A program made the position numbers and the translations under genes. This document shows positions 54,753 to 62,560 of a DNA stretch of 63,733 nt, piece after piece (position 1 is the first letter of the stretch; each line of letters opens with the position of its first letter). The notes under the pieces were generated by a model, which ran no database searches, was not told where the DNA came from, and saw nothing but the letters and a program-made list of their open reading frames with translations. This DNA is from Bacillota bacterium (GTDB lineage: Bacteria > Bacillota > Clostridia > Lachnospirales > Lachnospiraceae): positions 1 through 63,733 of the forward strand of contig JAEYJO010000068.1 in assembly GCA_023408815.1 (NCBI GenBank). Direction: 5' to 3'.

Positions 54753-54770
54753 TTGTTACGAAATTGTTAC
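54753..54770 (+). promoter_or_regulatory. Paired GTTAC repeats, unit A
   Basis: TTGTTAC occurs twice (54753-54759 and 54764-54770), 11 bp apart, about one helical turn. This is a spacing typical of response-regulator dimers such as PhoB/PhoP boxes. TAATAC at 54789-54794 is a possible -10. No standard sigma-A -35/-10 pair with 16-18 bp spacing is present, so activated transcription is likely but inferred. Confidence 0.45.
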
Positions 54771-54830
54771 AATTTATTTGTAGTTAGTTAATACGAATAA
54801 AACAAAATATGCAATAAGGAGGACGAAACT

Positions 54831-54899
54831 ATGTGTTTAAATTTCAGTAGCTGTTCCGAGTTATTTAACGCTATATGTCAGTATTTAAACTTAGGTTGA
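54831..54899 (+). CDS. Cys-containing micropeptide A (22 aa)
   Basis: The peptide starts MCLNFSSCSELFNAICQYLN and ends LG. It has Cys at 2, 8 and 16, one charge (Glu10) and an amphipathic C-terminal helix. AAGGAGG lies 8 nt before the ATG, one of the best RBSs in the window, and a terminator starts 10 nt after the stop. Compared with copy B there is one silent change, one conservative change (Phe12/Tyr12) and a different stop position, as expected for a translated pair. It has no signal peptide. A signal peptide pheromone, small membrane-active peptide, thiol/metal-binding peptide or type I toxin are all possible; none is established. Confidence 0.7.
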   Translation: MCLNFSSCSELFNAICQYLNLG

Positions 54900-54908
54900 C
54901 GATAAAAA

Positions 54909-54944
54909 ACATGGCCTGGATGAATGTCTGGGCCATGTTTTTTT
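54909..54944 (+). terminator. Terminator of micropeptide A
   Basis: ACATGGCC (54909-54916) pairs with GGCCATGT (54931-54938), extended inward by UGGA/UCUG wobble pairs, then T7. The inner sequence GGATGAAT(G/A)TC is shared with the unit B terminator. Confidence 0.88.
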
Positions 54945-54982
54945 ATTTTAAAAATTTTTGCCATTTATCTCCTATTGCGTAA

Positions 54983-55000
54983 ATGTTACAAAGTTGTTAC
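54983..55000 (+). promoter_or_regulatory. Paired GTTAC repeats, unit B
   Basis: ATGTTAC (54983-54989) and TTGTTAC (54994-55000) again lie 11 bp apart. TAATAC at 55019-55024 is the matching candidate -10. Spacing relative to the -10 is the same as in unit A. Confidence 0.45.
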
Positions 55001-55070
55001 AATCTATTTGTAATCAGTTAATACAAATAAAAAAAAATTAAACAAAATAAACAATAAGGAGGACGAAACT

Positions 55071-55145
55071 ATGTGTTTAAATTTCAGTAGCTGTTCCGAG
55101 TTATATAATGCTATATGTCAGTATTTAAACTTAGGTTGTCAATAA
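55071..55145 (+). CDS. Cys-containing micropeptide B (24 aa)
   Basis: Micropeptide B is identical to A except that residue 12 is Tyr and the stop codon TGA of A is TGT here. The peptide therefore ends GCQ and gains a fourth Cys (Cys23). The RBS and its 8-nt spacing are the same as in A. The coding part is better conserved than the spacer and the terminator stem, which suggests that the peptide, not just an RNA, is the selected product. It lies 230 bp before a peptide/nickel-type binding-protein gene that has its own promoter. Confidence 0.7.
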   Translation: MCLNFSSCSELYNAICQYLNLGCQ

Positions 55146-55152
55146 AAACCCG

Positions 55153-55181
55153 GCCCGGATGAATATCCGGGCTGTTTTTTT
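55153..55181 (+). terminator. Terminator of micropeptide B
   Basis: GCCCGGAT (55153-55160) pairs perfectly with ATCCGGGC (55165-55172) around a GAAT loop, then TGTTTTTTT. Confidence 0.88.
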
Positions 55182-55214
55182 ATCTTATAGGATGATAGTA
55201 CGTCCTATAAGATA
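55181..55214. promoter_or_regulatory. Perfect 12-bp inverted repeat upstream of the ABC operon
   Basis: TATCTTATAGGA (55181-55192) and TCCTATAAGATA (55203-55214) are exact inverse copies separated by 10 bp. A small GCCC-TTC-GGGC hairpin follows at 55218-55228. With no T-run after it, an operator for the transporter operon is as likely as an RNA hairpin. Confidence 0.5.
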
Positions 55215-55265
55215 AAAGCCCTTCGGGCAAGAAGCAAACTTTTTGTTCTTATACAGGTTGTTCGG

Positions 55266-55294
55266 TTGACTGTCTCTTTATGTTCACGTATAAT
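55266..55294 (+). promoter_or_regulatory. Promoter of the peptide/nickel-type ABC operon
   Basis: TTGACT (55266-55271) and a perfect TATAAT (55289-55294) are separated by 17 bp. The leader is about 75 nt. Its strength means the transporter need not be transcribed from the micropeptide units. Confidence 0.8.
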
Positions 55295-55374
55295 AACACA
55301 TGTATGTTATTTCATGAAAAAATGTTTGTTACAGAAGTAGATATGAATAATTAATTTATTTTACGGAGGAAGAA

Positions 55375-56970
55375 ATGAAAAAACTTTTTGTGTTAACGGC
55401 ATGTTTGATGCTGCTTATTACTTTGGCCGGCTGTAATAATCGGACGGAGAATCCCGATGTGTCAGGGTCAAATGGTAAACAAGATGATCCTAAGGATTCG
55501 GTCGTCGTAGTCATGGGTGTCACCTCGGAGCCGGAAGCAGGATTCGATCCGGCATATGGCTGGGGTGCGGGCGAACATGTGCATGAACCATTGATTCAAA
55601 GTACATTGACCGTTACTACCAACGATCTGCAAATCGATTATGATTTGGCGAAGGATATTTCCGTAAGCGATGACGGACTGCTGTGGACTGTGAAAATCAG
55701 AGAGGACGTTTTTTTTACGGACGGGGTAAAGTTGACGGCCGAGGACGTGGCATTTACATATAATACCGTAAAAGAGGAGAGCTCCGTTAATGATTTTACG
55801 ATGCTTGACAGAGCTGAGGCCGCAGACGATTACACGGTAGAGTTCCGCATGGTTAGGCCCTATTCCATATGGCCCTATACCATGGCTACAGTAGGTATCG
55901 TTCCCGCACATGCATATGGACCGGATTACGGCCTTAATCCTATAGGTTCCGGACGGTATATGCTGAAGCAGTGGGACAAGGGGCAGCAAGTAATCCTGGA
56001 AGCTAACCCGGATTATTACGGCGATGAAATCCTTATGAAAAAGGTAACGATAGTATTTATGGAGGAGGAAGCGGCTTTTGCGGCGGTCAAAGCCGGACAG
56101 GTGGACTTGGCCTATACTGCGGCTTCTTATTCAGACCAGATGGTAGACGGTTATGAACTGCTTCGCTTTGAAAGCGTGGATAACCGTGGCTTTAATTTAC
56201 CGGCGATTCCGTCAGACGAAGGGATAGGAAATGATGTTACAAGCGATATTGCTGTTCGAAAGGCTATTAACATAGGTATCGACCGCCAAAAGATGATCGA
56301 TAATGTGCTGAACGGATATGGGACGCCTGCGTACAGCGTATGTGATAAAATGCCGTGGTTCAATGCCGGCACGGAGGTGGAATATGATTTTGACCAAGCG
56401 GTCTCATTATTGGAGGAGGCCGGTTGGATCGCGGAAGAGGACGGCATCCGTTCCAAGGATGGCCTTAAGGCCCAAATAAATCTCCTCTACCCGGCAAGTG
56501 ATTCGGTCAGGCAGGCTCTGGCCGCAGAGGCGGCAAATCAGATGAAAGCCCTGGGAATTGCCGTGACAATTGAGGGCGTAGGATGGGATGTGGCTTATGA
56601 CAGGGCTCAAAGTGAACCAATGACATGGGGCTGGGGCGCTCATACGCCTATGGAGTTTTATAATATTTATCATACCATGTCCGAAACGGGCCTGGCAGAA
56701 TATTCGCCTTATTCCAACGAGACGGCAGACTCCTATATGGATCAGGCGCTGGCTTGTGAGAATATGGAAGAGTCGTACGAACTGTGGCAGAAAGCGCAGT
56801 GGGACGGAAGTACCGGCACGGCGGAGGATGTGCCGTGGGTGTGGCTGGTAAATATAGACCATCTTTATTGGGCGAAGGAAAATCTTCAGGTCGCGAAACA
56901 GAAGATTCATCCCCACGGGCACGGCTGGTCGATTGTAAATAATGTAGACCGGTGGAGCTTTGGACAATAA
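55375..56970 (+). CDS. ABC transporter substrate-binding lipoprotein, family 5 (peptide/nickel)
   Basis: This 531-aa lipoprotein (lipobox LAGC, Cys20) belongs to the OppA/NikA/DppA family. Family marks include TWTVKIREDVFFTDG-type text (LWTVKIREDVFFTDGVKLTAED in part), NPIGSGRYMLKQW and RKAINIGIDRQKMIDNVLNGYG. His-rich spots (EHVHEP near 68; HPHGHGW near 515) might bind metal, but the ligand (oligopeptide, nickel, metallophore or opine) cannot be decided. ACGGAGGAAG precedes the ATG. It heads a complete five-gene importer and lies next to the micropeptide pair. Confidence 0.88.
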   Translation: MKKLFVLTACLMLLITLAGCNNRTENPDVSGSNGKQDDPKDSVVVVMGVTSEPEAGFDPAYGWGAGEHVHEPLIQSTLTVTTNDLQIDYDLAKDISVSDDGLLWTVKIREDVFFTDGVKLTAEDVAFTYNTVKEESSVNDFTMLDRAEAADDYTVEFRMVRPYSIWPYTMATVGIVPAHAYGPDYGLNPIGSGRYMLKQWDKGQQVILEANPDYYGDEILMKKVTIVFMEEEAAFAAVKAGQVDLAYTAASYSDQMVDGYELLRFESVDNRGFNLPAIPSDEGIGNDVTSDIAVRKAINIGIDRQKMIDNVLNGYGTPAYSVCDKMPWFNAGTEVEYDFDQAVSLLEEAGWIAEEDGIRSKDGLKAQINLLYPASDSVRQALAAEAANQMKALGIAVTIEGVGWDVAYDRAQSEPMTWGWGAHTPMEFYNIYHTMSETGLAEYSPYSNETADSYMDQALACENMEESYELWQKAQWDGSTGTAEDVPWVWLVNIDHLYWAKENLQVAKQKIHPHGHGWSIVNNVDRWSFGQ

Positions 56971-56971
56971 G

Positions 56972-57961
56972 ATGAGAAAGTGGATTTGGCATATTCTTAA
57001 AAAATTTATACGCATGCTTTTATTACTGTTGTTTGTAAGCATCGGAGCATTTCTTCTGGTATCTTTATCCCCGGTAGATCCACTTCAGGCCAATGTCGGG
57101 CAGACAGCTCTCGGTGCGCTCAGTCAGGAGCAAGTCGCCAAGCTGGAAATGTATTGGGGAGTAAACGAACCTCCCCTTGAGCGTTACCTGGCATGGGTAG
57201 GCGACTTTCTGCGGGGGGATATGGGCATTTCCCTTTTGTATAGGCAGAGCGTCTCATCTGTGATCGTGCAAAAGCTGTTAAATTCTCTATTGCTCATGGT
57301 TTTTGCATGGACGATCTCCGGGGGCTTAGGCTTTGTGCTTGGTGTTTTGTCCGGGATGAACAGAGAGAGAATGATTGATAAGATTATTAAGGGCTATGCC
57401 CTGCTGACGGCAAGTACCCCTGCCTTTTGGCTCGCCCTTATATTTTTACTCCTGTTTTCGGTCTGGCTAAGGCTGTTTCCCATAGGCCTGAGTGTTCCCA
57501 TCGGAATGGATGCGGCGGCAGTGGGGATTTCGGATAGACTGTGGCATGCCGCACTTCCGGCATTTACGCTGAGTGTTACCGGCATATCGAATATTATTCT
57601 TCATACGAGAGAAAAAATGATCGATGTGATGGAGAGCGAGTATGTGCTCTTTGCTGTTGCCCGGGGAGAAAGGAAGTGGGAGATATTTAAGAATCATGGT
57701 TTTCGCAATGTTCTTTTGCCCGCCATTACGCTGCAATTTGCCTCTGTCAGTGAAATTTTCGGAGGGTCGATTTTGGTGGAGCAGGTTTTTTCCTATCCGG
57801 GGCTTGGTCAGGCGGCGGTAACAGCGGGGCTGGGAGGCGATATTCCGCTGCTTCTGGGAATCGCAGTTATCAGCGCAGCTATCGTGTTCGTGGGAAATTT
57901 TATTGCGGACATCCTCTATGGAGTAATTGACCCCCGAATGAGAAAGGGGGTAAGGCAATGA
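56972..57961 (+). CDS. ABC transporter permease (NikB/DppB type)
   Basis: This 329-aa permease has six membrane helices, the long loop after helix 1 (LSPVDPLQANVGQTALG) and the family end VDYGVIDPRMR-like text (ILYGVIDPRMRKG). ATG 56972 overlaps the stop region of the binding-protein gene; an in-frame TTG at 56960 lies inside that gene. It partners the next permease, which starts 4 bp before its stop. Confidence 0.9.
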   Translation: MRKWIWHILKKFIRMLLLLLFVSIGAFLLVSLSPVDPLQANVGQTALGALSQEQVAKLEMYWGVNEPPLERYLAWVGDFLRGDMGISLLYRQSVSSVIVQKLLNSLLLMVFAWTISGGLGFVLGVLSGMNRERMIDKIIKGYALLTASTPAFWLALIFLLLFSVWLRLFPIGLSVPIGMDAAAVGISDRLWHAALPAFTLSVTGISNIILHTREKMIDVMESEYVLFAVARGERKWEIFKNHGFRNVLLPAITLQFASVSEIFGGSILVEQVFSYPGLGQAAVTAGLGGDIPLLLGIAVISAAIVFVGNFIADILYGVIDPRMRKGVRQ

Positions 57962-58779
57962 GTTTTCATAGACGAAAGGCCGTAGCTATACTGCTTGCAC
58001 TTGCAGCATCATTTCTTTTTTGTATTCTCATCATGGGATTTTTATATGGGGACGTTGCTATGGAAACCGATTTTGCACGTAAAAATCAGCCTCCGTCTTT
58101 TAGATATCCTTTCGGTACGGATTGGATGGGGCGGGATATGTTCGCCCGTACTGCGGCAGGCCTTTCCATGAGTATACGAATCGGTCTGTTTACAGCGACG
58201 GTAAGCGCAGTAATCGCGTTTGTAATGGGCTCTGCGGCGGCAGTCATGGGAAAAGCAGCGGATGCGTTTATCGGGTGGCTCATCGACCTCATGATGGGCA
58301 TTCCGCATATTCTGCTGCTCATTCTCATTTCTTTTGCCTGCGGAAAAGGAGTTCGAGGAGTTGTGATCGGAGTATTATGCACTCATTGGATGTCCCTTGC
58401 CAGAGTAATACGCGGAGAAATGCTGCAGCTAAAGCAAAGCGGTTATGTGCAGACGGCGGCCAAGCTGGGAACCGGCAGAGGTAAAATAATAACCATGCAT
58501 ATGCTTCCGCACTTGCTTCCTCAATTTATGACTGGCTTGATCTTATTGTTTCCTCACGCCATATTGCATGAGGCCGGCATCACCTTTTTGGGCTTTGGTC
58601 TGCCTCCGGAACAGCCGGCAATTGGAGTTATTCTTTCAGAGAGCATTCGTTATCTGCTTACGGGAAGCTGGTGGCTTGCGTTTTTTCCGGGCGTTTCTTT
58701 GGTGTTAGTTGTTATTTTATTCGATTACATGGGCAGTATGGCAAGACGGCTTCTTGACCCGGCAAGCATACATGAATGA
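57958..58779 (+). CDS. ABC transporter permease (NikC/DppC type)
   Basis: This 273-aa permease has five to six membrane helices, the DppC hallmark FGTDWMGRDMFARTAAG near residue 50, and EAGITFLGFGLPPEQPAIG near 200. It is coupled by an ATGA overlap with the upstream permease. Confidence 0.92.
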   Translation: MSFHRRKAVAILLALAASFLFCILIMGFLYGDVAMETDFARKNQPPSFRYPFGTDWMGRDMFARTAAGLSMSIRIGLFTATVSAVIAFVMGSAAAVMGKAADAFIGWLIDLMMGIPHILLLILISFACGKGVRGVVIGVLCTHWMSLARVIRGEMLQLKQSGYVQTAAKLGTGRGKIITMHMLPHLLPQFMTGLILLFPHAILHEAGITFLGFGLPPEQPAIGVILSESIRYLLTGSWWLAFFPGVSLVLVVILFDYMGSMARRLLDPASIHE

Positions 58780-58790
58780 GGAGGGAGAGT

Positions 58791-59588
58791 ATGGAAAGAA
58801 TACCGGTTCTTAATGTGGAAAATTTGTCTGTTTCCTTTTCACAATATATGGGTGTGCTCAGAAAAAAGCAAAAACAAGCGATAAAGGCTTTAAACGTTAC
58901 CCTCTATCGGGGAGAAATCGTAGCGGTGGTGGGTGCCAGTGGAAGCGGTAAAAGTCTGCTGGCTCATGCCATTTTAGGGATATTGCCATATAATGCCTCT
59001 ATGGGAGGCCGCATAAGCTACTGTGGAGAGCCCCTGACGCAAGAGCACGCGAAGGAGCTTCGCGGGAAGGAAATCGCTTTAGTGCCGCAAAGCGTATCCT
59101 ATTTGGATCCGCTGATGAAGGTGGGGCCTCAGATACGCAAAAATGCCAAAGATAAGCTTTCAAAAGAAAAGACTCTTAATACTTTGAAGCGCTACGGATT
59201 GGCAGCGGAGACGGAAAGGCTTTACCCTTTCGAGCTTTCCGGCGGCATGGCGCGAAGAGTTCTGATTTCTACAGCGGTACTGGAAAGGCCGAAGCTGGTA
59301 ATTGCGGACGAGCCTACGCCCGGTCTGGATGCCGCAGCGGCGAAACTCGTGATGGGACACTTTCGGGAAATTGCCGATGATAATGCGGCAGTGCTGCTCA
59401 TCACTCATGACTTGGAGCTGGCAATAGAGACGGCCGACCGGATAGTAGTATTTTATGAGGGAACGACCTTGGAGGAAGTGCGGGCTTCGGACTTTGCGGA
59501 GGGGGCGAAGCTATGCCACCCTTATACAAGAGCGCTGTGGCAGGCGATGCCCCGGAATGGCATGCATATAGAGGAGATGAAATTATGA
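58791..59588 (+). CDS. ABC transporter ATP-binding protein (NikD/DppD type)
   Basis: This 265-aa ATPase has Walker A GASGSGKSLL, signature ELSGGMARRVLIS, Walker B LVIADEPTPGLDA and the switch His in LLITHDLEL. It lacks the usual C-terminal oligopeptide extension with Cys residues. ATG 58791 has GGAGGGAG upstream. Its stop overlaps the next ATPase. Confidence 0.92.
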   Translation: MERIPVLNVENLSVSFSQYMGVLRKKQKQAIKALNVTLYRGEIVAVVGASGSGKSLLAHAILGILPYNASMGGRISYCGEPLTQEHAKELRGKEIALVPQSVSYLDPLMKVGPQIRKNAKDKLSKEKTLNTLKRYGLAAETERLYPFELSGGMARRVLISTAVLERPKLVIADEPTPGLDAAAAKLVMGHFREIADDNAAVLLITHDLELAIETADRIVVFYEGTTLEEVRASDFAEGAKLCHPYTRALWQAMPRNGMHIEEMKL

Positions 59589-60196
59589 TACTAAAGGGAG
59601 AGGAGCTGTCATTTCGCTATCAGGATGGCGGCAGACAGATATTGAACCGCGTATCCCTTTCGATAGAAAGCGGAGAAATCGTAGGTCTGTGTGCGCCCAG
59701 CGGTTTCGGAAAGACTACACTGTGCAAAATTCTTGGAGGATACGTAAAACCGGATTCAGGAACTGCCACCTTGGAGGGAAGGCCGATTCAGGATTATCGG
59801 GGTTATTGCCCTGTACAGATGATCTGGCAGCACCCCGAACTCGTAATCAACCCACGGCTTAAAATGTCTCAGGTGCTCGCCGAGGCCGGAGTTATCGATG
59901 AGTGTGTGATAAAGAAGCTCGGCATTGAAACGGAGTGGATGAACCGCTATCCCATAGAGCTTTCAGGCGGGGAACTTCAACGCTTCTGCATCGCACGGGC
60001 GCTGGGCGCGGGGACAAGATTTCTCCTCGCTGATGAAATCACTACTATGCTGGACTTGATTACGCAGGCTAAGATATGGAATTTTTTAAAGGAGGAGAGT
60101 GCGGAACGAAAAATTGGAATGCTGGTCGTAAGCCATTCGGAGGAGCTTTTGGATAGACTCTGTTCGCGGAGGATAGATAGGCATCTTCTTTCCTGA
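59585..60196 (+). CDS. ABC transporter ATP-binding protein (NikE/DppF type)
   Basis: This short 203-aa ATPase has Walker A APSGFGKTTL, signature ELSGGELQRFCIA, Walker B FLLADEITTMLD and the His switch in VVSHSEE. The family usually runs to 250 residues or more, so the C-terminus is trimmed but all catalytic motifs are kept. Start ATG 59585 forms an ATGA overlap with the first ATPase. It ends 2 bp before the convergent diguanylate cyclase. Confidence 0.9.
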   Translation: MILKGEELSFRYQDGGRQILNRVSLSIESGEIVGLCAPSGFGKTTLCKILGGYVKPDSGTATLEGRPIQDYRGYCPVQMIWQHPELVINPRLKMSQVLAEAGVIDECVIKKLGIETEWMNRYPIELSGGELQRFCIARALGAGTRFLLADEITTMLDLITQAKIWNFLKEESAERKIGMLVVSHSEELLDRLCSRRIDRHLLS

Positions 60197-60198
60197 AT

Positions 60199-61287
60199 TT
60201 AAACTCTTTCCGCGCTGCGCAATGTATTTTTACCGGCACATTTGGCACGATAAAGGGCAGCATCCGCTTGTTGTATGAGTTTCTTTTCATTCGATGTAGT
60301 ATCCGGATAAGAAGAAATTCCAATAGAGACGGTTACTTTATAGCTTTCGCCAGATTCTAATTTATGGTGGTATTCCTCCGTATTTCTCTGAATACGTTTT
60401 GCTATTATCTTTGCTTCGAGTAAGTCACAATCTACCAATACGACCATAAACTCGTCTCCCCCTCTGCGGGAGACAATATCAAAACTCCTGCAAGTTTCAA
60501 GTAAGATGTTTCCGACAATTTTTAATACTTTATCACCCTCGGTGTGTCCATAGATATCATTAATTGTTTTAAAATTATCGATATCAATAAACAAAATAGA
60601 AAGCTTTCTATTCTGTTCTTTTGCTTTTTTTACAGATTTGTTTAAGGATTCATCCAATTGCCTGACATTAAACAGACCGGTCAAATAATCCTTTTTTGAT
60701 TCTTCATAAGCTTTTTCGTATGCGATATCTTCTATTAAAAAAGAATTTATAAGATGAAAAAGTCCTATACTTAATAAGATCACTCCTACAAAATAGGAGA
60801 TAACAACAGTCCCATACATATCACAGTCCAAGATTAAAATAAAACTGATATTGCCTACGAATAATATAAGAAAATTTGTATAAATCCATTTATAAGACAT
60901 TTTAGTTTGTATTTTCGATATCAGAATACATCCGACCGTTATGATAAGAACTACAATTGCTGCGGTAATCGACGTAAAATTAAGACCAAAATATGCGATT
61001 CGAAAAAAGTTTATGACACAGGCTGAAGTCAATGCTGAAATAGCGGAAGAATATAGAGCCATAAGTACAATGGGCAATAACCTAAAATCTATGATTTGCG
61101 TAGGTGTCACATGTACGCTATAAATCATCAGAACAATTCCAAGAAAACCTGCCAAAATACCTACTATTAATTTAGAAATTATTTTATCTAGTAAATAACT
61201 TAATTTTTTGACTAAAATATTACTGATAGATACTGATGCGATCAGTATCGTTGCATTAACAAATAAATCGCTAATTATTTGAATCAT
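60199..61287 (-). CDS. Diguanylate cyclase with LytS-like membrane sensor
   Basis: This 362-aa protein has six or more membrane helices in the first 185 residues (a 5TM LytS-like or 7TM sensor layout), then a GGDEF domain from about 195. The substrate and metal residues are in FIDIDNFKTINDIYGH, and the active site is intact GGDEF (RRGGDEFMVV). It should make cyclic di-GMP in response to a membrane or extracellular cue. No RxxD inhibitory site is found immediately upstream of GGDEF. ATG 61287 has GAGAGG upstream; longer starts lack an RBS. Confidence 0.92.
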   Translation of the reverse strand: MIQIISDLFVNATILIASVSISNILVKKLSYLLDKIISKLIVGILAGFLGIVLMIYSVHVTPTQIIDFRLLPIVLMALYSSAISALTSACVINFFRIAYFGLNFTSITAAIVVLIITVGCILISKIQTKMSYKWIYTNFLILFVGNISFILILDCDMYGTVVISYFVGVILLSIGLFHLINSFLIEDIAYEKAYEESKKDYLTGLFNVRQLDESLNKSVKKAKEQNRKLSILFIDIDNFKTINDIYGHTEGDKVLKIVGNILLETCRSFDIVSRRGGDEFMVVLVDCDLLEAKIIAKRIQRNTEEYHHKLESGESYKVTVSIGISSYPDTTSNEKKLIQQADAALYRAKCAGKNTLRSAERV

Positions 61288-61432
61288 TTTAACCTCTCGT
61301 TCACACAAACTTTCATACAGATGATGCATTACCTTAATTATCTAGAAGTGATATCAAACAATAATATAACAAATTGTATGGAATAAAGCTAGTTAAATAA
61401 TATTATGTGTAAGTTGCGGAACAAAAAATTCA

Positions 61433-61462
61433 TTACCATGCAGAAGCCCGGCATGCTATAAT
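61433..61462 (+). promoter_or_regulatory. Promoter of the pirin-ACR3 operon
   Basis: TTACCA (61433-61438) and a perfect TATAAT (61457-61462) are separated by 18 bp. The rest of the 243-bp gap is AT-rich with nothing else recognisable. Confidence 0.55.
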
Positions 61463-61530
61463 GGATAAAATAAGAGTAAGAACCAACATCGTGATATTAT
61501 TTACTTCAAAACAAAAGGAGATGGATAGGT

Positions 61531-62556
61531 ATGGAAAATAAAATCATTAGTACCGGAAAACTTGGATTTCAAATGCAGGTAAAAAATCCTTTTATTGCTT
61601 GTATGCACCACCAGGATGCTTTCCCCGTGGGTAACGATAAGATGGAACCTGCAGTGCCCAGTAAAGAGAAACCTACGGGAGGGGAATTCGATCACAGTGC
61701 TCCCTGGCGTATGTATTATGGTGACACTGTTCCTGGATTTCCGGTACATCCCCATCGTGGATTCGAAACAGTAACGGTAGTATTAGAAGGGTTTGTAGAT
61801 CATGCCGACGGACTTGGTGCCATGGGGCGTTATGGAAACGGTGATGTTCAGTGGATGACGGCAGGTGCGGGACTCCAGCATTCTGAAATGTTTCCGCTTT
61901 TGTCCCAGACGCAGCCAAATCCTATGGAATTGTTCCAAATATGGATTAACCTTCCCGCAAAAAGTAAGTTTGTACCTCCTCATTATAAAATGTTGTGGGA
62001 CGAAGAAATCCCTGTAATCCTTCATACCGACGGTAATGGGGGAAGCACCCACATCCGCCTGATTTCGGGACAGTACGGTCAGACAGAGGGGCCCGAGCCC
62101 AACCCGGATTCCTGGGCCGGAGATAAAAATAACCATGTTGGGATCTGGCTCATAACGATGGAACCTGAATCGGAATTCATTATTCCAGGCGTTTCATCTT
62201 CCTTGAGCAGAATGCTGTATTATTATGAAGGCCATACAATCCGGATCGAGTCGACCACCCTTTCTTCCGGTTATTTTTCCGAACTTGCCGGCGGAGAAAG
62301 CATTCTTCTGAAAAATGGGGCAAAAACAAGCAAACTATTGCTTTTAGAGGGTGAACCTATTCAGGAACCGGTAGCTGCTTACGGCCCGTTTGTAATGAAT
62401 ACTCAGGAAGAAATCAGACAGGCTTATGATGATTATCACAAGACCCAGTTCGGCGGCTGGCCATGGCCGCAGGATGGCCCTGTGTCTCCAAAAGAAAAGG
62501 GGAGATTTGCCCTTTATGAGAATGGACGGGAAGAAACACCCCCGCAAAAGGAATAG
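61531..62556 (+). CDS. Pirin-family protein
   Basis: This 341-aa bicupin of the pirin family has metal ligands visible in VPGFPVHPHRGFETVT and in AGLQHSEMF. Pirins bind iron and some act as quercetinases or redox-linked regulators; the role here is unknown. It is translated from an ATG with AAAGGAG upstream and is followed after 4 bp by an ACR3-like transporter, clearly one operon. Confidence 0.9.
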   Translation: MENKIISTGKLGFQMQVKNPFIACMHHQDAFPVGNDKMEPAVPSKEKPTGGEFDHSAPWRMYYGDTVPGFPVHPHRGFETVTVVLEGFVDHADGLGAMGRYGNGDVQWMTAGAGLQHSEMFPLLSQTQPNPMELFQIWINLPAKSKFVPPHYKMLWDEEIPVILHTDGNGGSTHIRLISGQYGQTEGPEPNPDSWAGDKNNHVGIWLITMEPESEFIIPGVSSSLSRMLYYYEGHTIRIESTTLSSGYFSELAGGESILLKNGAKTSKLLLLEGEPIQEPVAAYGPFVMNTQEEIRQAYDDYHKTQFGGWPWPQDGPVSPKEKGRFALYENGREETPPQKE

Positions 62557-62560
62557 TTAA

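Larger units (their letters stand above)
54731..54945 (+). repeat. Tandem mini-gene unit A
   Basis: The unit spans a conserved 5' block (from CCATTTATCTCCTATTG), paired GTTAC repeats, RBS, a 22-codon gene and a terminator. It is repeated as unit B at 54961-55181. The two ATGs are 240 bp apart. The 5' ends are 230 bp apart, because unit B has about 10 extra A-rich bases before its RBS. Confidence 0.9.
54961..55181 (+). repeat. Tandem mini-gene unit B
   Basis: This is the second copy of the unit at 54731. The 5' block, GTTAC pair, RBS and coding region are nearly identical to unit A. The terminator keeps its loop but has different, compensated stem pairs. Confidence 0.9.

Noticed and set aside
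54731..54830. SigH-dependent promoter for the micropeptides (GAAT at 54794-54797)
   Set aside because: The GAAT is not kept in the second unit, and no AGGA-type -35 element is at the right distance.
54831..55145. Micropeptides as attenuator leader peptides (Cys codons followed by terminators)
   Set aside because: Each unit appears self-contained, there are two in tandem, no antiterminator pairing is seen, and the importer downstream has its own TTGACT-N17-TATAAT promoter.
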